Notes under the pieces: generated by a model
Database searches by the model: none
What the model was told of the DNA's origin: nothing
Seen by the model: the letters and a program-made list of their open reading frames with translations, nothing else
Source: Phenylobacterium sp.
Lineage (GTDB): Bacteria; Pseudomonadota; Alphaproteobacteria; Caulobacterales; Caulobacteraceae
NCBI RefSeq assembly: GCF_013911965.1
Contig: NZ_JACESE010000007.1
Coordinates: forward strand, 62,001 to 126,000
Direction of reading: 5' to 3'
DNA length: 64,000 nt
Program-made: the position numbers and the translations under genes
Shown here: in pieces, positions 25,751-33,620 of the stretch
Numbering within the stretch: position 1 is the stretch's first letter
Layout of the letters: each line of letters opens with the position of its first letter

Positions 25751-27257
25751 CCAGCTCCTCCCTTCGAACCGCGCGCAGGGTGAACCGGAACACCGTGCCG
25801 CCGCCTTCATTCGGCTCGGCCCAGATCCGGCCGCCATGCGCCTCGACGATCGTTCTCGAGATCGACAGACCCACCCCCATACCGTGAGCCTTGGTGGTGA
25901 CGAAAGGCTGGAAGAGCTGCTGAGCCATGCCGGGGTCGATGCCGGGGCCCGTGTCGGCCACCGCGACCTCGACCATGTCGCCCTCGGCGGGCGCCGTGGA
26001 GACGACAAGCTCCCGGCGGGGCGCGTCCTCCATGGCGTCGATGGCGTTGCGCATCAGGTTCAGGACCACCTGCTGGACCTGCACCTTGTCGGCCAGCACC
26101 AGGTCCAGCTTGTGGTCGAGGTTGAAGCGCAGGCGGACGCCGCGCTCCTTGGCCCCGATCATGGCCAGGGCGCCGGCCTCCTCGAGCAGCTGCGGCAGGT
26201 TCTCGATGCGCCGGTCAGCCTCGCCCTTGGCCACGAAGTCGCGCAGGCGGCGGATGATCTGGCCCGCGCGCAGGGCCTGCTCGGCGGCGTTGGACAGGGC
26301 GCCCTTGATCTTGGCGCGATCGGGCTCGGGCGCCTCCAGCAGGCGCTCCGATCCCTTCATGTAGTTGGCGATCGCCGAGAGCGGCTGGTTCAGCTCGTGC
26401 GCCAGGGCGGAGGCCATTTCGCCAAGCGCGGTGAGACGCGAGACGTGCACCAGCTCCGACTGCAGGTCCTGAACCCGCCGCTCGGCCGTCTGCCGCTCGG
26501 TCAGGTCGCGCACGAAGCCGGTGAAGAAGCGGTGCCCCATGGTCTCCATCTCCCCCACGGCCAGTTCCATGGGAAAGGTGGAGCCGTCCTTCCGCTCGCC
26601 GACCACCACGCGTCCGATGCCGATGATGCGGCGCTCGCCGGTCTGGTAGTAGCGCTCCAGATAGGCGTCGTGCTGCTCGCGATAGGGGCTCGGCATCAGG
26701 ATGGAGACGTTGCGTCCGACCGCCTCGGACGCCGTCCAGCCGAAGAGCCGTTCGGCCGCGACGCTGAACGAGCGCATGATTCCGCGCTCGTCGATGACGA
26801 TCATGGCGTCGGGGACGGTCTCCAGGATGGAGCGCAGCCGCGCCTCGCTCTCGGCCAGATGGACGACGGCCCGGGCGCCGTCCTCGGCGCGCTTCTGGTG
26901 GAAATGTCCGGCGGCCGCGATGCCGAGGCCGGCGAACAGGAAAAGGGCGGCCTCCAGCAGGTTGGCGCGATCGGCCACAAGGGCTGCGCCGTTGAGGGCT
27001 CCCACGGCGGCCAGCCCTGCGAGCGTCGCCATCATCGCCGGACCGAAGCCCCCCGCCAGGCCCCCGACGACCGCGGCCGGCAGCAGGACCACGAACAGGG
27101 TCCGGGCGCCGATGACGGGGAGGGCGGCGATGTAGGCGAGGATGCAGAGGGCGACGGCCGCAGCCGCCCAGGCATAGCCCTGCCAGACCGGCGCACGATC
27201 GTTCTGAGCGAGCCTACTCAACCACTGCATCGATAGATGCGGTAGAAGCCACTCCAC
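25743..27257 (-). CDS. fixL: Oxygen-sensing histidine kinase FixL
   Basis: 504 residues from a GTG start; an ATG at 27230 (495 residues) is an alternative, and neither has a strong ribosome site. Four membrane helices span about 25-118. A PAS domain (140-255) follows rhizobial FixL closely: the heme-ligand His196 lies in [12 protein letters not shown], and Arg216 in IIGIGR is the residue that contacts bound oxygen. Then come the phospho-acceptor His287 in [16 protein letters not shown] and the ATPase domain with DTGPGI and [12 protein letters not shown]. It is a heme-based sensor that phosphorylates FixJ when oxygen is low. Confidence 0.94.
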   Translation of the reverse strand: MEWLLPHLSMQWLSRLAQNDRAPVWQGYAWAAAAVALCILAYIAALPVIGARTLFVVLLPAAVVGGLAGGFGPAMMATLAGLAAVGALNGAALVADRANLLEAALFLFAGLGIAAAGHFHQKRAEDGARAVVHLAESEARLRSILETVPDAMIVIDERGIMRSFSVAAERLFGWTASEAVGRNVSILMPSPYREQHDAYLERYYQTGERRIIGIGRVVVGERKDGSTFPMELAVGEMETMGHRFFTGFVRDLTERQTAERRVQDLQSELVHVSRLTALGEMASALAHELNQPLSAIANYMKGSERLLEAPEPDRAKIKGALSNAAEQALRAGQIIRRLRDFVAKGEADRRIENLPQLLEEAGALAMIGAKERGVRLRFNLDHKLDLVLADKVQVQQVVLNLMRNAIDAMEDAPRRELVVSTAPAEGDMVEVAVADTGPGIDPGMAQQLFQPFVTTKAHGMGVGLSISRTIVEAHGGRIWAEPNEGGGTVFRFTLRAVRREELDG

Positions 27258-27299
27258 GGATTGGCAAGCCTAGTCTGGCGCGACCGGCGGCGCAGAGCC

Positions 27300-27404
27300 T
27301 CAGTTCTTGGAGCCGCCGGCCCAGAGGCTCACGCCGAGCAGAACGACGGCGAAGGTGGCGAACGTGGCGACGATCAGGCCGAGCATGAGGTCGTGAGCGG
27401 TCAT
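27300..27404 (-). CDS. 34-residue single-helix membrane protein, FixJ-box-linked
   Basis: Begins MTAHDLMLGLIVATFATF and ends WAGGSKN, with one strongly hydrophobic helix at about residues 6-28 and a short charged tail. A GGGGGA ribosome site lies five to six bases before the ATG. The gene is 43 bases upstream of fixL on the same strand. A FixJ-like box ending 77 bases upstream is nearly identical to that of fixK. I do not recognise the family; it is not CydX by sequence. Possible roles are an accessory subunit of a terminal oxidase or a FixL modulator. Confidence 0.7.
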   Translation of the reverse strand: MTAHDLMLGLIVATFATFAVVLLGVSLWAGGSKN

Positions 27405-27480
27405 CAGAATTCCCCCATGAGAGATGGATCTGCGGCGCAGAATTCCCACAATCGCTCTGGGGGCATATTCCGGAACGACG

Positions 27481-27498
27481 CCTAAGTAGGGCTACGGA
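27481..27498 (-). promoter_or_regulatory. FixJ-like box between the small membrane-protein gene and cytochrome c
   Basis: Minus strand: TCCGTAG, three bases, TACTTAGG, ten bases, GAATA. It shares 15 of 18 box positions with the fixK copy (23303-23320), and the GAATA spacing is the same. The orientation points at the 34-residue gene. The box is also 71 bases from the start of the divergent cytochrome c gene, which it might serve too. Confidence 0.58.
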
Positions 27499-27568
27499 GT
27501 CGGTGCGGCGGCCTGGGCGCCTTAGGCTTCGGCCAGGCCCCGCACAGCGGCGGAGCGGAGGGACTGAC

Positions 27569-27982
27569 GTGGTGCGAAGAAGCCTTGCGATGCTGATCTG
27601 CGGCTTGAGCCTGGCCGCCTGCGCCGGCGGCGGAGATCTTGCGCCCGCGCCCCTGTCGCCGGCGGCGGAGCGCGGCCAGCAGTTCGCCGCACGCGCCTGC
27701 GCCGGATGCCACGCCTTCGCCGCGCCGGCGCGGAGCCCCAACACCGCCGCGCCGTCGTTCGCCGTAATCCGCCTTCGCCACAACGAGGTCGCTCTGGAGC
27801 GGACGCTCGAACGCATCGCGCGCGAGGGGCATGGAGAAATGCCGCCGATCTACATCACCTCGGCGGAGATCGAGGATCTCGTGGCCTTCGTCGAGTCGCT
27901 CGAGCCGGTCGCGCAGCTCGACGGGCCGGGCGCGGCCGTTGTGCGGCTGACCGAGGGCGAGCGTCCCGGCCCCCGCAGCTGA
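27569..27982 (+). CDS. Lipoprotein monoheme cytochrome c
   Basis: 137 residues from a GTG start with GGAGGG upstream. A signal peptide ends in a lipobox (LAAC, Cys18), so it is likely anchored in a membrane facing the periplasm. The heme motif is CAGCH (Cys44, Cys47, His48), and the probable sixth ligand is Met in GEMPPIY. It is a class I cytochrome c electron carrier of unknown partner. It starts 71 bases from a FixJ-like box, so it may be a microaerobic electron donor. Confidence 0.83.
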   Translation: MVRRSLAMLICGLSLAACAGGGDLAPAPLSPAAERGQQFAARACAGCHAFAAPARSPNTAAPSFAVIRLRHNEVALERTLERIAREGHGEMPPIYITSAEIEDLVAFVESLEPVAQLDGPGAAVVRLTEGERPGPRS

Positions 27983-28040
27983 GGCGAAGCGGCGTAGACC
28001 ACCCCTAGGCTGTCGCTCCGCCGTCGCCTAAGCCCGTGGC

Positions 28041-28703
28041 ATGTGCAACGCCTATGGCTTCAATGCGCCGATCAGCCGTCTGATCGACGTGTTCCGGCAA
28101 CTCGACCTGCCCATGACCTGGGCTGAGGGCTCCGTGCCGAACCTGCCGCCTCGGGACCTGATCCGTCCGACCGATCCGGCGCCGGTTCTGCGCCCCCTGG
28201 CGCCGGCGGCGGCGGGCGAAGGCGTCGTCTTCTCGGAAATGCGGTGGTGGCTCGTGCCGTTCTTCCACAAGGGCGGCGTCAAGGACTGGAAGGCCCTGAC
28301 CACCAACGCCCGCAGCGAATCCATCGATACGACCGCCACCTTCCGCGAACCGTACCGCCGACGCCGCTGCCTCGTGCCGGCCACCCACTTCTTCGAGTGG
28401 TCGCCGCTGGACCCGGCCAGGCCGAAGGGCCCCAAGACACGGTGGCGGGTCACGGCCGCCGGCGAGGAGATCTTCTTCTTCGCCGGGCTTTGGGACCGCG
28501 CCCGGCCGGCGGGACACGAGGGGGCGCTGGAGAGCTTCGCCCTGGCGACCTGCGCCGCCGGCGCCGACATGGCCCCCCACCATCCGAGACAGCCGGTGAT
28601 CCTGACCGGCCGGCAGGCTGTCGACTGGCTGCGGTTGGACGGACCGGGCAAGGCCCTCCTTTCGCCCTCGCCGGCCGGGACGTTGCACGTCGCGGCCGAC
28701 TGA
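28041..28703 (+). CDS. SOS response-associated peptidase (YedK/HMCES family)
   Basis: 220 residues beginning MCNAYG, so that after Met removal Cys2 becomes the N-terminal catalytic residue that crosslinks abasic sites in single-stranded DNA. Other SRAP landmarks are NARSES, RRRRCLVPATHFFEW with the conserved Glu, and HHPRQPVIL in place of the usual active-site His segment. It protects abasic sites during replication. It stands alone; I saw no SOS box next to it. Confidence 0.9.
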   Translation: MCNAYGFNAPISRLIDVFRQLDLPMTWAEGSVPNLPPRDLIRPTDPAPVLRPLAPAAAGEGVVFSEMRWWLVPFFHKGGVKDWKALTTNARSESIDTTATFREPYRRRRCLVPATHFFEWSPLDPARPKGPKTRWRVTAAGEEIFFFAGLWDRARPAGHEGALESFALATCAAGADMAPHHPRQPVILTGRQAVDWLRLDGPGKALLSPSPAGTLHVAAD

Positions 28704-28717
28704 GGGCGGCGCAGCCC

Positions 28718-29155
28718 TCAGTGCTGGCTGTGCCGTTCGCTGGGCTGGGCGATGCCCGAAAGGGCGGCCGAGGCGCGCTGAGCGTGGCCGTCGCCCGCCT
28801 TGCTGATGTCGCCGATGGAGATCATGCCGACCAGCCGCTTGTCGCGATTGACCACCGGCAAGCGGCGCACCTGCAGGTCGCTCATCTGGAGGGCCACGTC
28901 GTCGAGGTCGGCGTCGTCGTAGCAGTAGAGCACATCCTGGCTCATCACCTCGCGCACCTCGGTCTCGGGCCCTCGGCCTTCGCCGACGCCGCGGACGGCG
29001 ATGTCCCGGTCGGTGACCATGCCGATCAGCCGGTCGTTCTCGCCCACGGGAAGTATGCCGGCGTCGATCTCGGCCATGGTCTGCGCGGCCTGGCGGACCG
29101 TATCCTCCGGCGCGCAGACCCGCACGTCGGTGCTCATGCATTGGCTGACGTTCAT
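28718..29155 (-). CDS. Tandem CBS-domain protein
   Basis: 144 residues with two CBS motifs: residues 1-60 (VSQCMSTDVRVCAPEDTVRQAA and LIGMVTDRDIAVR) and 70-125 (VREVMSQDVLYC and RRLPVVNRDKRLVGMISIGDIS). Such stand-alone pairs bind adenine nucleotides and modulate partner proteins. The ATG at 29155 has AAGGAGG upstream; the reading from 29179 would include the ribosome site. Function beyond nucleotide sensing cannot be read from the sequence. Confidence 0.87.
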   Translation of the reverse strand: MNVSQCMSTDVRVCAPEDTVRQAAQTMAEIDAGILPVGENDRLIGMVTDRDIAVRGVGEGRGPETEVREVMSQDVLYCYDDADLDDVALQMSDLQVRRLPVVNRDKRLVGMISIGDISKAGDGHAQRASAALSGIAQPSERHSQH

Positions 29156-29329
29156 GTCGTCGCCTCCTTGAATCGTCATGTGTTTTCAGCCCCGTGCAGA
29201 CAACCCGGCGCACGGACGTGGGTTCGAACTGGGCCGCAAAGAAATCGCGCGGACGTCCCGAAAGGCGGCAACGGCAGAGCCGGCCTGTCGGTTGGGAAGG
29301 GAGACATCCACCGCCAGAGGAGAGGTCGA

Positions 29330-29548
29330 ATGACCAGCAAGCATCCGCAGTCCGGGCGCGAGCCCAACCCGCTTCCCGCCAACGATCTGGATTGTGATCC
29401 GGGGATCGGCCGCTCCAAGGGAACGACCCGGGCGGGGGAGGATCCCCACATCATATCCGGCGACCACACGGTCGAAGGCGATGTCGGCAACGACGCCAAT
29501 CCGGCGGGCGGGGTCGATCCCAACCAGCGGGGCCGCACCAACCCCTGA
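29330..29548 (+). CDS. Small acidic hypothetical protein
   Basis: 72 residues, polar and Gly/Asn/Asp-rich, beginning MTSKHPQSGREPNP and ending GGVDPNQRGRTNP. It has no hydrophobic segment or Cys pair. GAGGAGAGG lies upstream of the ATG. It is probably disordered. The preceding 174 bases, divergent from the CBS gene, must contain promoters for both. I do not recognise the family. Confidence 0.6.
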   Translation: MTSKHPQSGREPNPLPANDLDCDPGIGRSKGTTRAGEDPHIISGDHTVEGDVGNDANPAGGVDPNQRGRTNP

Positions 29549-29615
29549 TCGCGCGCCGCCCCGACGCGGCCCCGCGGGTTCTCCGACCGGCGGGGCCGTT
29601 TCGCCGCCTGGACGC

Positions 29616-29885
29616 TCAGAAGCTCGCCATGCCCGCCAGGATGAGCGCCAGCAGCAGGACGCCGGCCGCGGCGACCCAGAAGACGGGCGGCAGCTTGACC
29701 CCGGGCCGGGCGGGCGAGCTGGGGTCGCGGTTCCCGTCCGGCGGAATGTTGGACGCCCGCCCCTCCGGCGCCTGGCGAGGCGCGCCCGCCGCCTCGGCGT
29801 CGGCGGAGGCGGAGGCTGCGCCGGGGTCGAAGGCCGGTTCGGCGGCGTTCGCATCTCGGCCCTTGGGGGCCAGGGGATCGGACAT
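29616..29885 (-). CDS. Small tail-anchored hypothetical membrane protein
   Basis: 89 residues. The first 60 are polar, Ala/Pro/Asp-rich and probably disordered. Residues 65-87 (PPVFWVAAAGVLLLALILAG) form one transmembrane helix at the extreme C terminus. GAAAGG lies before the ATG. The topology suggests a tail-anchored inner-membrane protein with a cytoplasmic tail. Function unknown. Confidence 0.6.
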   Translation of the reverse strand: MSDPLAPKGRDANAAEPAFDPGAASASADAEAAGAPRQAPEGRASNIPPDGNRDPSSPARPGVKLPPVFWVAAAGVLLLALILAGMASF

Positions 29886-29923
29886 GTGACGGACCTTTCT
29901 TGTTTCGCGGTCGAGGGCCGGCC

Positions 29924-30169
29924 CTAGCGGCCGTCATCCTCTCCGCTGTGGTGTTCGACTCGGCCAAGCGCGACCTCCTCGTGGGAGAAGACCTCCTCCT
30001 GGCCGTCCATTTCGAGTTCGTCCCGCGACGGCGCGGCTTCGTCTTCCGCCTGGGCGAGGACGAGGCGCAGGGCGTCCAACTCCGTCGCCGCCGTGACAAC
30101 GGCGCGTCTCAGCGGGCGGGCGTCGGCTCGCTCGCCCAGGCGGACCTCAATGACCCACTGCGTCGGCAT
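29924..30169 (-). CDS. Hypothetical protein, 81 residues
   Basis: Begins MPTQWVIEVRLGERADARPLRRAV, a plausible beta-alpha start, and ends in an acidic tail rich in Glu. AGGAG precedes the ATG at 30169; an extension to 30202 would include the ribosome site. It lies 38 bases downstream of a Crp/Fnr-type gene on the same strand and may be cotranscribed. No known domain recognised. Confidence 0.6.
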   Translation of the reverse strand: MPTQWVIEVRLGERADARPLRRAVVTAATELDALRLVLAQAEDEAAPSRDELEMDGQEEVFSHEEVALGRVEHHSGEDDGR

Positions 30170-30206
30170 GATCGGCTCCTCACAGGCTCGGCGGGGGTTC
30201 AACGGC

Positions 30207-30980
30207 TCAGGGCGTCCGAGGTTCTGGCCGTCGAGGCGCCGGAGCGCCGCGAGGCGGCGGCCGGCCGGCGCGTTCGGCCAGCAGTTCGGGCCTGCGGAGC
30301 TGCGCCTCGCCGTTGCGCAGCTCCAGCAATCCTTCCCGGCGAAGCTGCTGGAGGACGCGGTTTACGTGGACGATGCTCAGGGCCGTGACGTCGGCGACCG
30401 CTTCCTGGGTGAGCGGCATGGGGAAGCGGCGTTCGTCTCCCTGGCCGGCGAACGCCAGCCTGTCGCGCAGTTCCAGCAGCAGGTCGCAGATCCGCTCGGC
30501 GGCGTTGCGGCGTCCCAGCCGCATGATCTGGTCCAGCAGGCGCTGTTCATCCAGGGCCAGGCTCAGGTGCACGGCTTCGGCGAGGCCGGGCAGGGGTCTC
30601 GCCTCGTCGTTCAGCGTTGCGATCATCGCTCCCGCCCCGACCAGTTCGGCCGGCGTCAACGCCACCACGTCGCACAGGTCGAGGGGCCGGATCCGGGCCG
30701 ACAGGCCCAGCGCGTCGCCCGGCACCAGCAGGCCCAGGATCTGCCGGCGTCCGTCCGGCAGGCGGCGCACACGGGCGGCCCAGCCGCTGATCAGGAATCC
30801 GGGCGGCGGCGCCTCGCCTTCCCGGGCCAGGGCGGCGCCGCCCGGGTGGCGGCTCAGGCGGTCCAGCCGGTTCAGCAGGCTCACGGCTTCGTCCTCGAGG
30901 GGCGACAGGCGCGAAAGCTTTGCGATGGCCGGCGAAAGCGCGCCGGCCGGCGGTCTGGGCATCCGACCGCTGGGGCTCAT
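30207..30980 (-). CDS. Crp/Fnr-family transcriptional regulator
   Basis: 257 residues from the ATG at 30980; a GTG at 31016 is a possible longer start. The sensor part has GWAARVRRLPDGRRQILGLLVPGDALGL. The C-terminal winged helix is LTQEAVADVTALSIVHVNRVLQQLRREGL, whose recognition helix differs from FixK (VHVNR, not VSR), so it should bind another sequence. It has one Cys in the dimer region and no FNR-type cluster. It is divergent from a small stress-type gene at 31061. Confidence 0.85.
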   Translation of the reverse strand: MSPSGRMPRPPAGALSPAIAKLSRLSPLEDEAVSLLNRLDRLSRHPGGAALAREGEAPPPGFLISGWAARVRRLPDGRRQILGLLVPGDALGLSARIRPLDLCDVVALTPAELVGAGAMIATLNDEARPLPGLAEAVHLSLALDEQRLLDQIMRLGRRNAAERICDLLLELRDRLAFAGQGDERRFPMPLTQEAVADVTALSIVHVNRVLQQLRREGLLELRNGEAQLRRPELLAERAGRPPPRGAPAPRRPEPRTP

Positions 30981-31007
30981 CTCCCGGCCCCGCCAAGCCT
31001 GGCTGTC

Positions 31008-31033
31008 GGAACCCACAGCATCGGGCGCCTGTT
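31008..31033 (+). promoter_or_regulatory. Candidate EcfG (SigT)-type general stress promoter
   Basis: GGAAC, 17 bases, TGTT, against the alphaproteobacterial EcfG consensus GGAAC-N16/17-CGTT; only one -10 base differs. The expected transcript would start about 20 bases before the ATG of the small gene at 31061. Confidence 0.4.
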
Positions 31034-31060
31034 GGCCAGGGACGCAACGGAGGAACCACC

Positions 31061-31300
31061 ATGCCTGAGAAGCATCCCAACACCCTGCGCTGGGGCGGGC
31101 CCGGCGCCAGTCACGAAGACCGCACCAAGCCGCCGCCGGACCCGACGGTGAAGGACGCCGAGGATCCCGATCACCTGGCGGCGCACAGCCAGGTCTCCGG
31201 CGGAGGCGGCGAGCGCGACGTCCATCATGGCCATGCGCCGGGGATGAAGCATGCGGGTCAGGCCTCCTCGGAGGAGAAGGCGCGCGAGCGGCGGGGCTGA
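31061..31300 (+). CDS. Small His/Gly-rich hypothetical protein
   Basis: 79 residues, hydrophilic: MPEKHPNTLRWGGPGASHED at the start and ERDVHHGHAPGMKHAG near the end, followed by a basic tail. GGAGGA lies before the ATG. It has no membrane helix. It is probably disordered and could be a desiccation or stress protein, given the EcfG-like promoter, but the family is not recognised. Confidence 0.58.
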   Translation: MPEKHPNTLRWGGPGASHEDRTKPPPDPTVKDAEDPDHLAAHSQVSGGGGERDVHHGHAPGMKHAGQASSEEKARERRG

Positions 31301-31307
31301 GCCCCGT

Positions 31308-32249
31308 TCACGCCACCCCCTGCGGCAGGGCCATCGGCCGGCCAGCGGCCGCGCCGCCGCGGGCGGGGGCGTACCGCCGCACCATTGCGGCGCAGAATTC
31401 GGCATATTCTTCCGCCACTTGCGGCGGACTTGTGTGGTGCGGCTCGATGCCCCTGTGTTCGGGCGTGAAGCAGAAGGTGATGGTGGTTTCGAAGTCCTCC
31501 AACGCCTCCATCTGACGGTCGAACCAGCGAAGATAGTCGGGCCGGTAGCTGTCGGCCCAGGACAGGCCGGTGCGCACATGGCGCACGCCCAGGCGCTTCA
31601 GCCAGGCGACCGCCTCGTCCAGCCGGTGATCCTCGAAGTGGAACCACTGGCAGAGCCCAAGCTCGCCGGCGAAGGGGGCGAAGGCGTCCAGGGCCGGCTT
31701 CGGCGACCCGTCCTCGCGCAGGAGCCCCATGTGGAAGTGGCGGTAGTAGGACGAGCCCTCGGCCTCCCTGTGCCGGGTCGTGGCCTCCCACGCCTTGGGC
31801 AGGTCGTAGAGGCTGTACCAGTGGATGCGCGGGGCCTGGCCGATCAGCAGCCGGGCGGTCTTTTCCACGCCCCAGGCCTGCACCTCCTCGGACCCGAAGG
31901 CGGAGACGCCCACCTCGGTCACCCAGACCGGCTTGTCGGTGACGGCGCGGATCTCGGCGACCTTGGCCGGCCACTCGTCGATCTGCCAGAGGTTCCAGTC
32001 GAGCGGAAAGCCGTGGACCGCGACGACGTCGATCTCCTCCAGCGCGCCCTTGCCCTCCAGACGCTGCAGGAAGCTCGGATCGATCGGGGACATGCCGCCC
32101 AGCACGCGGGCGAGCCCGCTGTTCTCCGCGGCGACGGCCTGGCCGGCCAGTCGGGTCATCCGGGCGAACTGGTCCCATTCGGGGTCGAGGCTCGGATCCC
32201 AGTGGGACTTGTTGTTGGGCTCGTTCCAGATCTTCACGGCTTCGATCAT
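31308..32249 (-). CDS. Beta-xylosidase-like glycoside hydrolase with a permuted TIM barrel
   Basis: 313 residues. WNEPN at residues 8-12 is the acid/base motif of clan GH-A enzymes (Glu10), and WVTEVG holds the likely nucleophile Glu112. In normal barrels WNEPN follows about 150 residues of strands 1-3. Here those strands (RLGVRHVRTGLSW, TTITFCFTPE and the helix EYAEFCAAMVRRYAP) come at the C terminus, residues 210-295. The order is therefore strands 4-8 then 1-3. GGAGGG before the ATG shows that the start is genuine. It may hydrolyse or transfer xylose made by the UXS domain in the facing operon. Confidence 0.78.
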   Translation of the reverse strand: MIEAVKIWNEPNNKSHWDPSLDPEWDQFARMTRLAGQAVAAENSGLARVLGGMSPIDPSFLQRLEGKGALEEIDVVAVHGFPLDWNLWQIDEWPAKVAEIRAVTDKPVWVTEVGVSAFGSEEVQAWGVEKTARLLIGQAPRIHWYSLYDLPKAWEATTRHREAEGSSYYRHFHMGLLREDGSPKPALDAFAPFAGELGLCQWFHFEDHRLDEAVAWLKRLGVRHVRTGLSWADSYRPDYLRWFDRQMEALEDFETTITFCFTPEHRGIEPHHTSPPQVAEEYAEFCAAMVRRYAPARGGAAAGRPMALPQGVA

Positions 32250-32272
32250 GTTCGGGACCCTCCGTTCGTTGT

Positions 32273-33025
32273 TCAGGGACGCGCGGGATAGACAGCGCCG
32301 GCCTCGGTGGGGCGCTCAGTCCGGCGGCAGATGAAGACCTCGGCCTCCGGGTGATCGACGACCCGGAAGCCGGCGCTGCGCAGCATGGCCTCGGAGCAGG
32401 CCGCGTTCGGCGCCCACCAGTTCGTCCAGTCGCCGGCGTACTGGTGCTCGATGAAGTGCATCTTCGGATAGCCGGGCCGGTCGAAGTGGTCGGTCTCGAA
32501 GAAGTCGTAGTCGGCCGCCACCGGCTCGACCTGATCGGAGCCGCGCTGCATCGACTGGAAGACCAGCAGATCGTCCGCCACGTGCTCGTGGATGAGGTCG
32601 AGCGCCAGCAGAGGGTGGCGCAGGTGGTAGAGCACGCCCATGAAGATCACCAGATCGAAGCGCTCGCCCAGCCTGGCGAGGTCGTAGACCGATAGCTTGC
32701 GGAACTCGATCTCGACGTCGGCCACCTCCGCCGCCAGCCGCGCCTGGTCGAGATAGCGGTCGTCGAAGTCGATCCCCAGGACCCGGTCGGCGCCGCGACG
32801 CTTCATCTCCAGGGAGTAGAAGCCGGCGTTGCAGCCGATATCGAGCACGCTCTTGCCGGCCAGGTCGGCCGGTATGGCGTGCTCGAAGGCGCGGAACTTG
32901 TTGCGCGGATAGTCGTGCAGGAAGTGATCCGGCGCCGTCTGCACGCCGTTCAGGTCCATGTTGTGGAACCACTGGCCCAGTTCGGCCACCCGGGCGCGGA
33001 TCTGGTCGGCGGACAGGTCAGTCAT
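32273..33025 (-). CDS. SAM-dependent methyltransferase (TIGR04290-like)
   Basis: 250 residues. The SAM-binding motif is VLDIGCNAGFYSLEMKRRGA (about 62-81), followed by GIDFDDRYLDQA and VIFMGVLYHLRHPLLALD. The whole sequence, including WFHNMDLNGVQTAPDHFLHDYP, resembles the methyltransferase family I recall as TIGR04290. It probably methylates a sugar, inositol or glycan. The ATG at 33025 overlaps the end of the histidine phosphatase gene by eight bases, so the minus-strand operon is tightly coupled. Confidence 0.83.
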   Translation of the reverse strand: MTDLSADQIRARVAELGQWFHNMDLNGVQTAPDHFLHDYPRNKFRAFEHAIPADLAGKSVLDIGCNAGFYSLEMKRRGADRVLGIDFDDRYLDQARLAAEVADVEIEFRKLSVYDLARLGERFDLVIFMGVLYHLRHPLLALDLIHEHVADDLLVFQSMQRGSDQVEPVAADYDFFETDHFDRPGYPKMHFIEHQYAGDWTNWWAPNAACSEAMLRSAGFRVVDHPEAEVFICRRTERPTEAGAVYPARP

Positions 33026-33620
33026 GGACAACCTCGTTCAGTCTCAGAAGGCGGGGCCCCGCGTCCGTCAGCTCCAGCGTCGTGATGGAGGCCGGGGCGA
33101 TGTCGAAGCGGTCGTAGAAGTGCAGGGGCAGGCCCAGGACGTGGGCGACGGCGGCGCGGATGACGTCGGCGTGGCTCACCGCCGCGAGGGGGGCCTCGTC
33201 CTCGTCCGTCGCGCAGCGGGCGAGCCAGGCGGCCATTCGGGCCTGCGCCTGCGTCATGGCCTCGCCGCCGGGCGGGCGGGTCCGGCCTCGGTCGGCGTTC
33301 CAGGCGCGCCAGCGCGGATCGGCGTCAAGCGCTTCGAAGGCCGCGCCGGTCCACTCGCCGAAGTCGATCTCGTTCAGCGCCGGCTCGGTCTCGACCGCCG
33401 CGCCGCAGGCCTCGGCTATGGGCTCGGCGGTCTCGCGGGCCCGCTCCATGGGGCTCGCCAGCACGCGGGTCACGCCCAGGCCGGCCAGACGCCGCGCCAG
33501 CGCCTGCGCCTCGGCCCGGCCCTGGTCGCTCAGCCGCACGCCGGGCTGGCGTCCGCAGAGCCGGTGGCCCAGCGCGCCGTGAGCGGCGTGGCGCACCAGT
33601 CTCACCGTGCGGGGCCTCAC
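33018..33620 (-). CDS. Histidine phosphatase family protein
   Basis: 200 residues from a GTG start whose last bases overlap the upstream stop (GTGA). The phosphoglycerate-mutase-like signature is LVRHAAHG near residue 8 with the phospho-accepting His. The second active-site region is [16 protein letters not shown], with Glu in [10 protein letters not shown]. Encoded directly after inositol-3-phosphate synthase, it is a candidate phosphatase for inositol phosphate or for a phosphorylated glycosyl-inositol; this is inference. Sequence identity alone would also allow a cobalamin- or nucleotide-phosphatase role. Confidence 0.82.
   Translation of the reverse strand: MRPRTVRLVRHAAHGALGHRLCGRQPGVRLSDQGRAEAQALARRLAGLGVTRVLASPMERARETAEPIAEACGAAVETEPALNEIDFGEWTGAAFEALDADPRWRAWNADRGRTRPPGGEAMTQAQARMAAWLARCATDEDEAPLAAVSHADVIRAAVAHVLGLPLHFYDRFDIAPASITTLELTDAGPRLLRLNEVVHD

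Noticed and set aside
27503-27568. Longer N terminus for the cytochrome c lipoprotein
   Set aside because: The extension places an Arg/Pro-rich stretch before the signal peptide and overlaps the ribosome site; the GTG at 27569 gives a normal lipoprotein signal.
29202-29226. CGAAC-N16-GGTT on the minus strand before the CBS-domain gene as an EcfG promoter
   Set aside because: It has mismatches in both elements, which is too weak to list as a feature, although the spacing is right.
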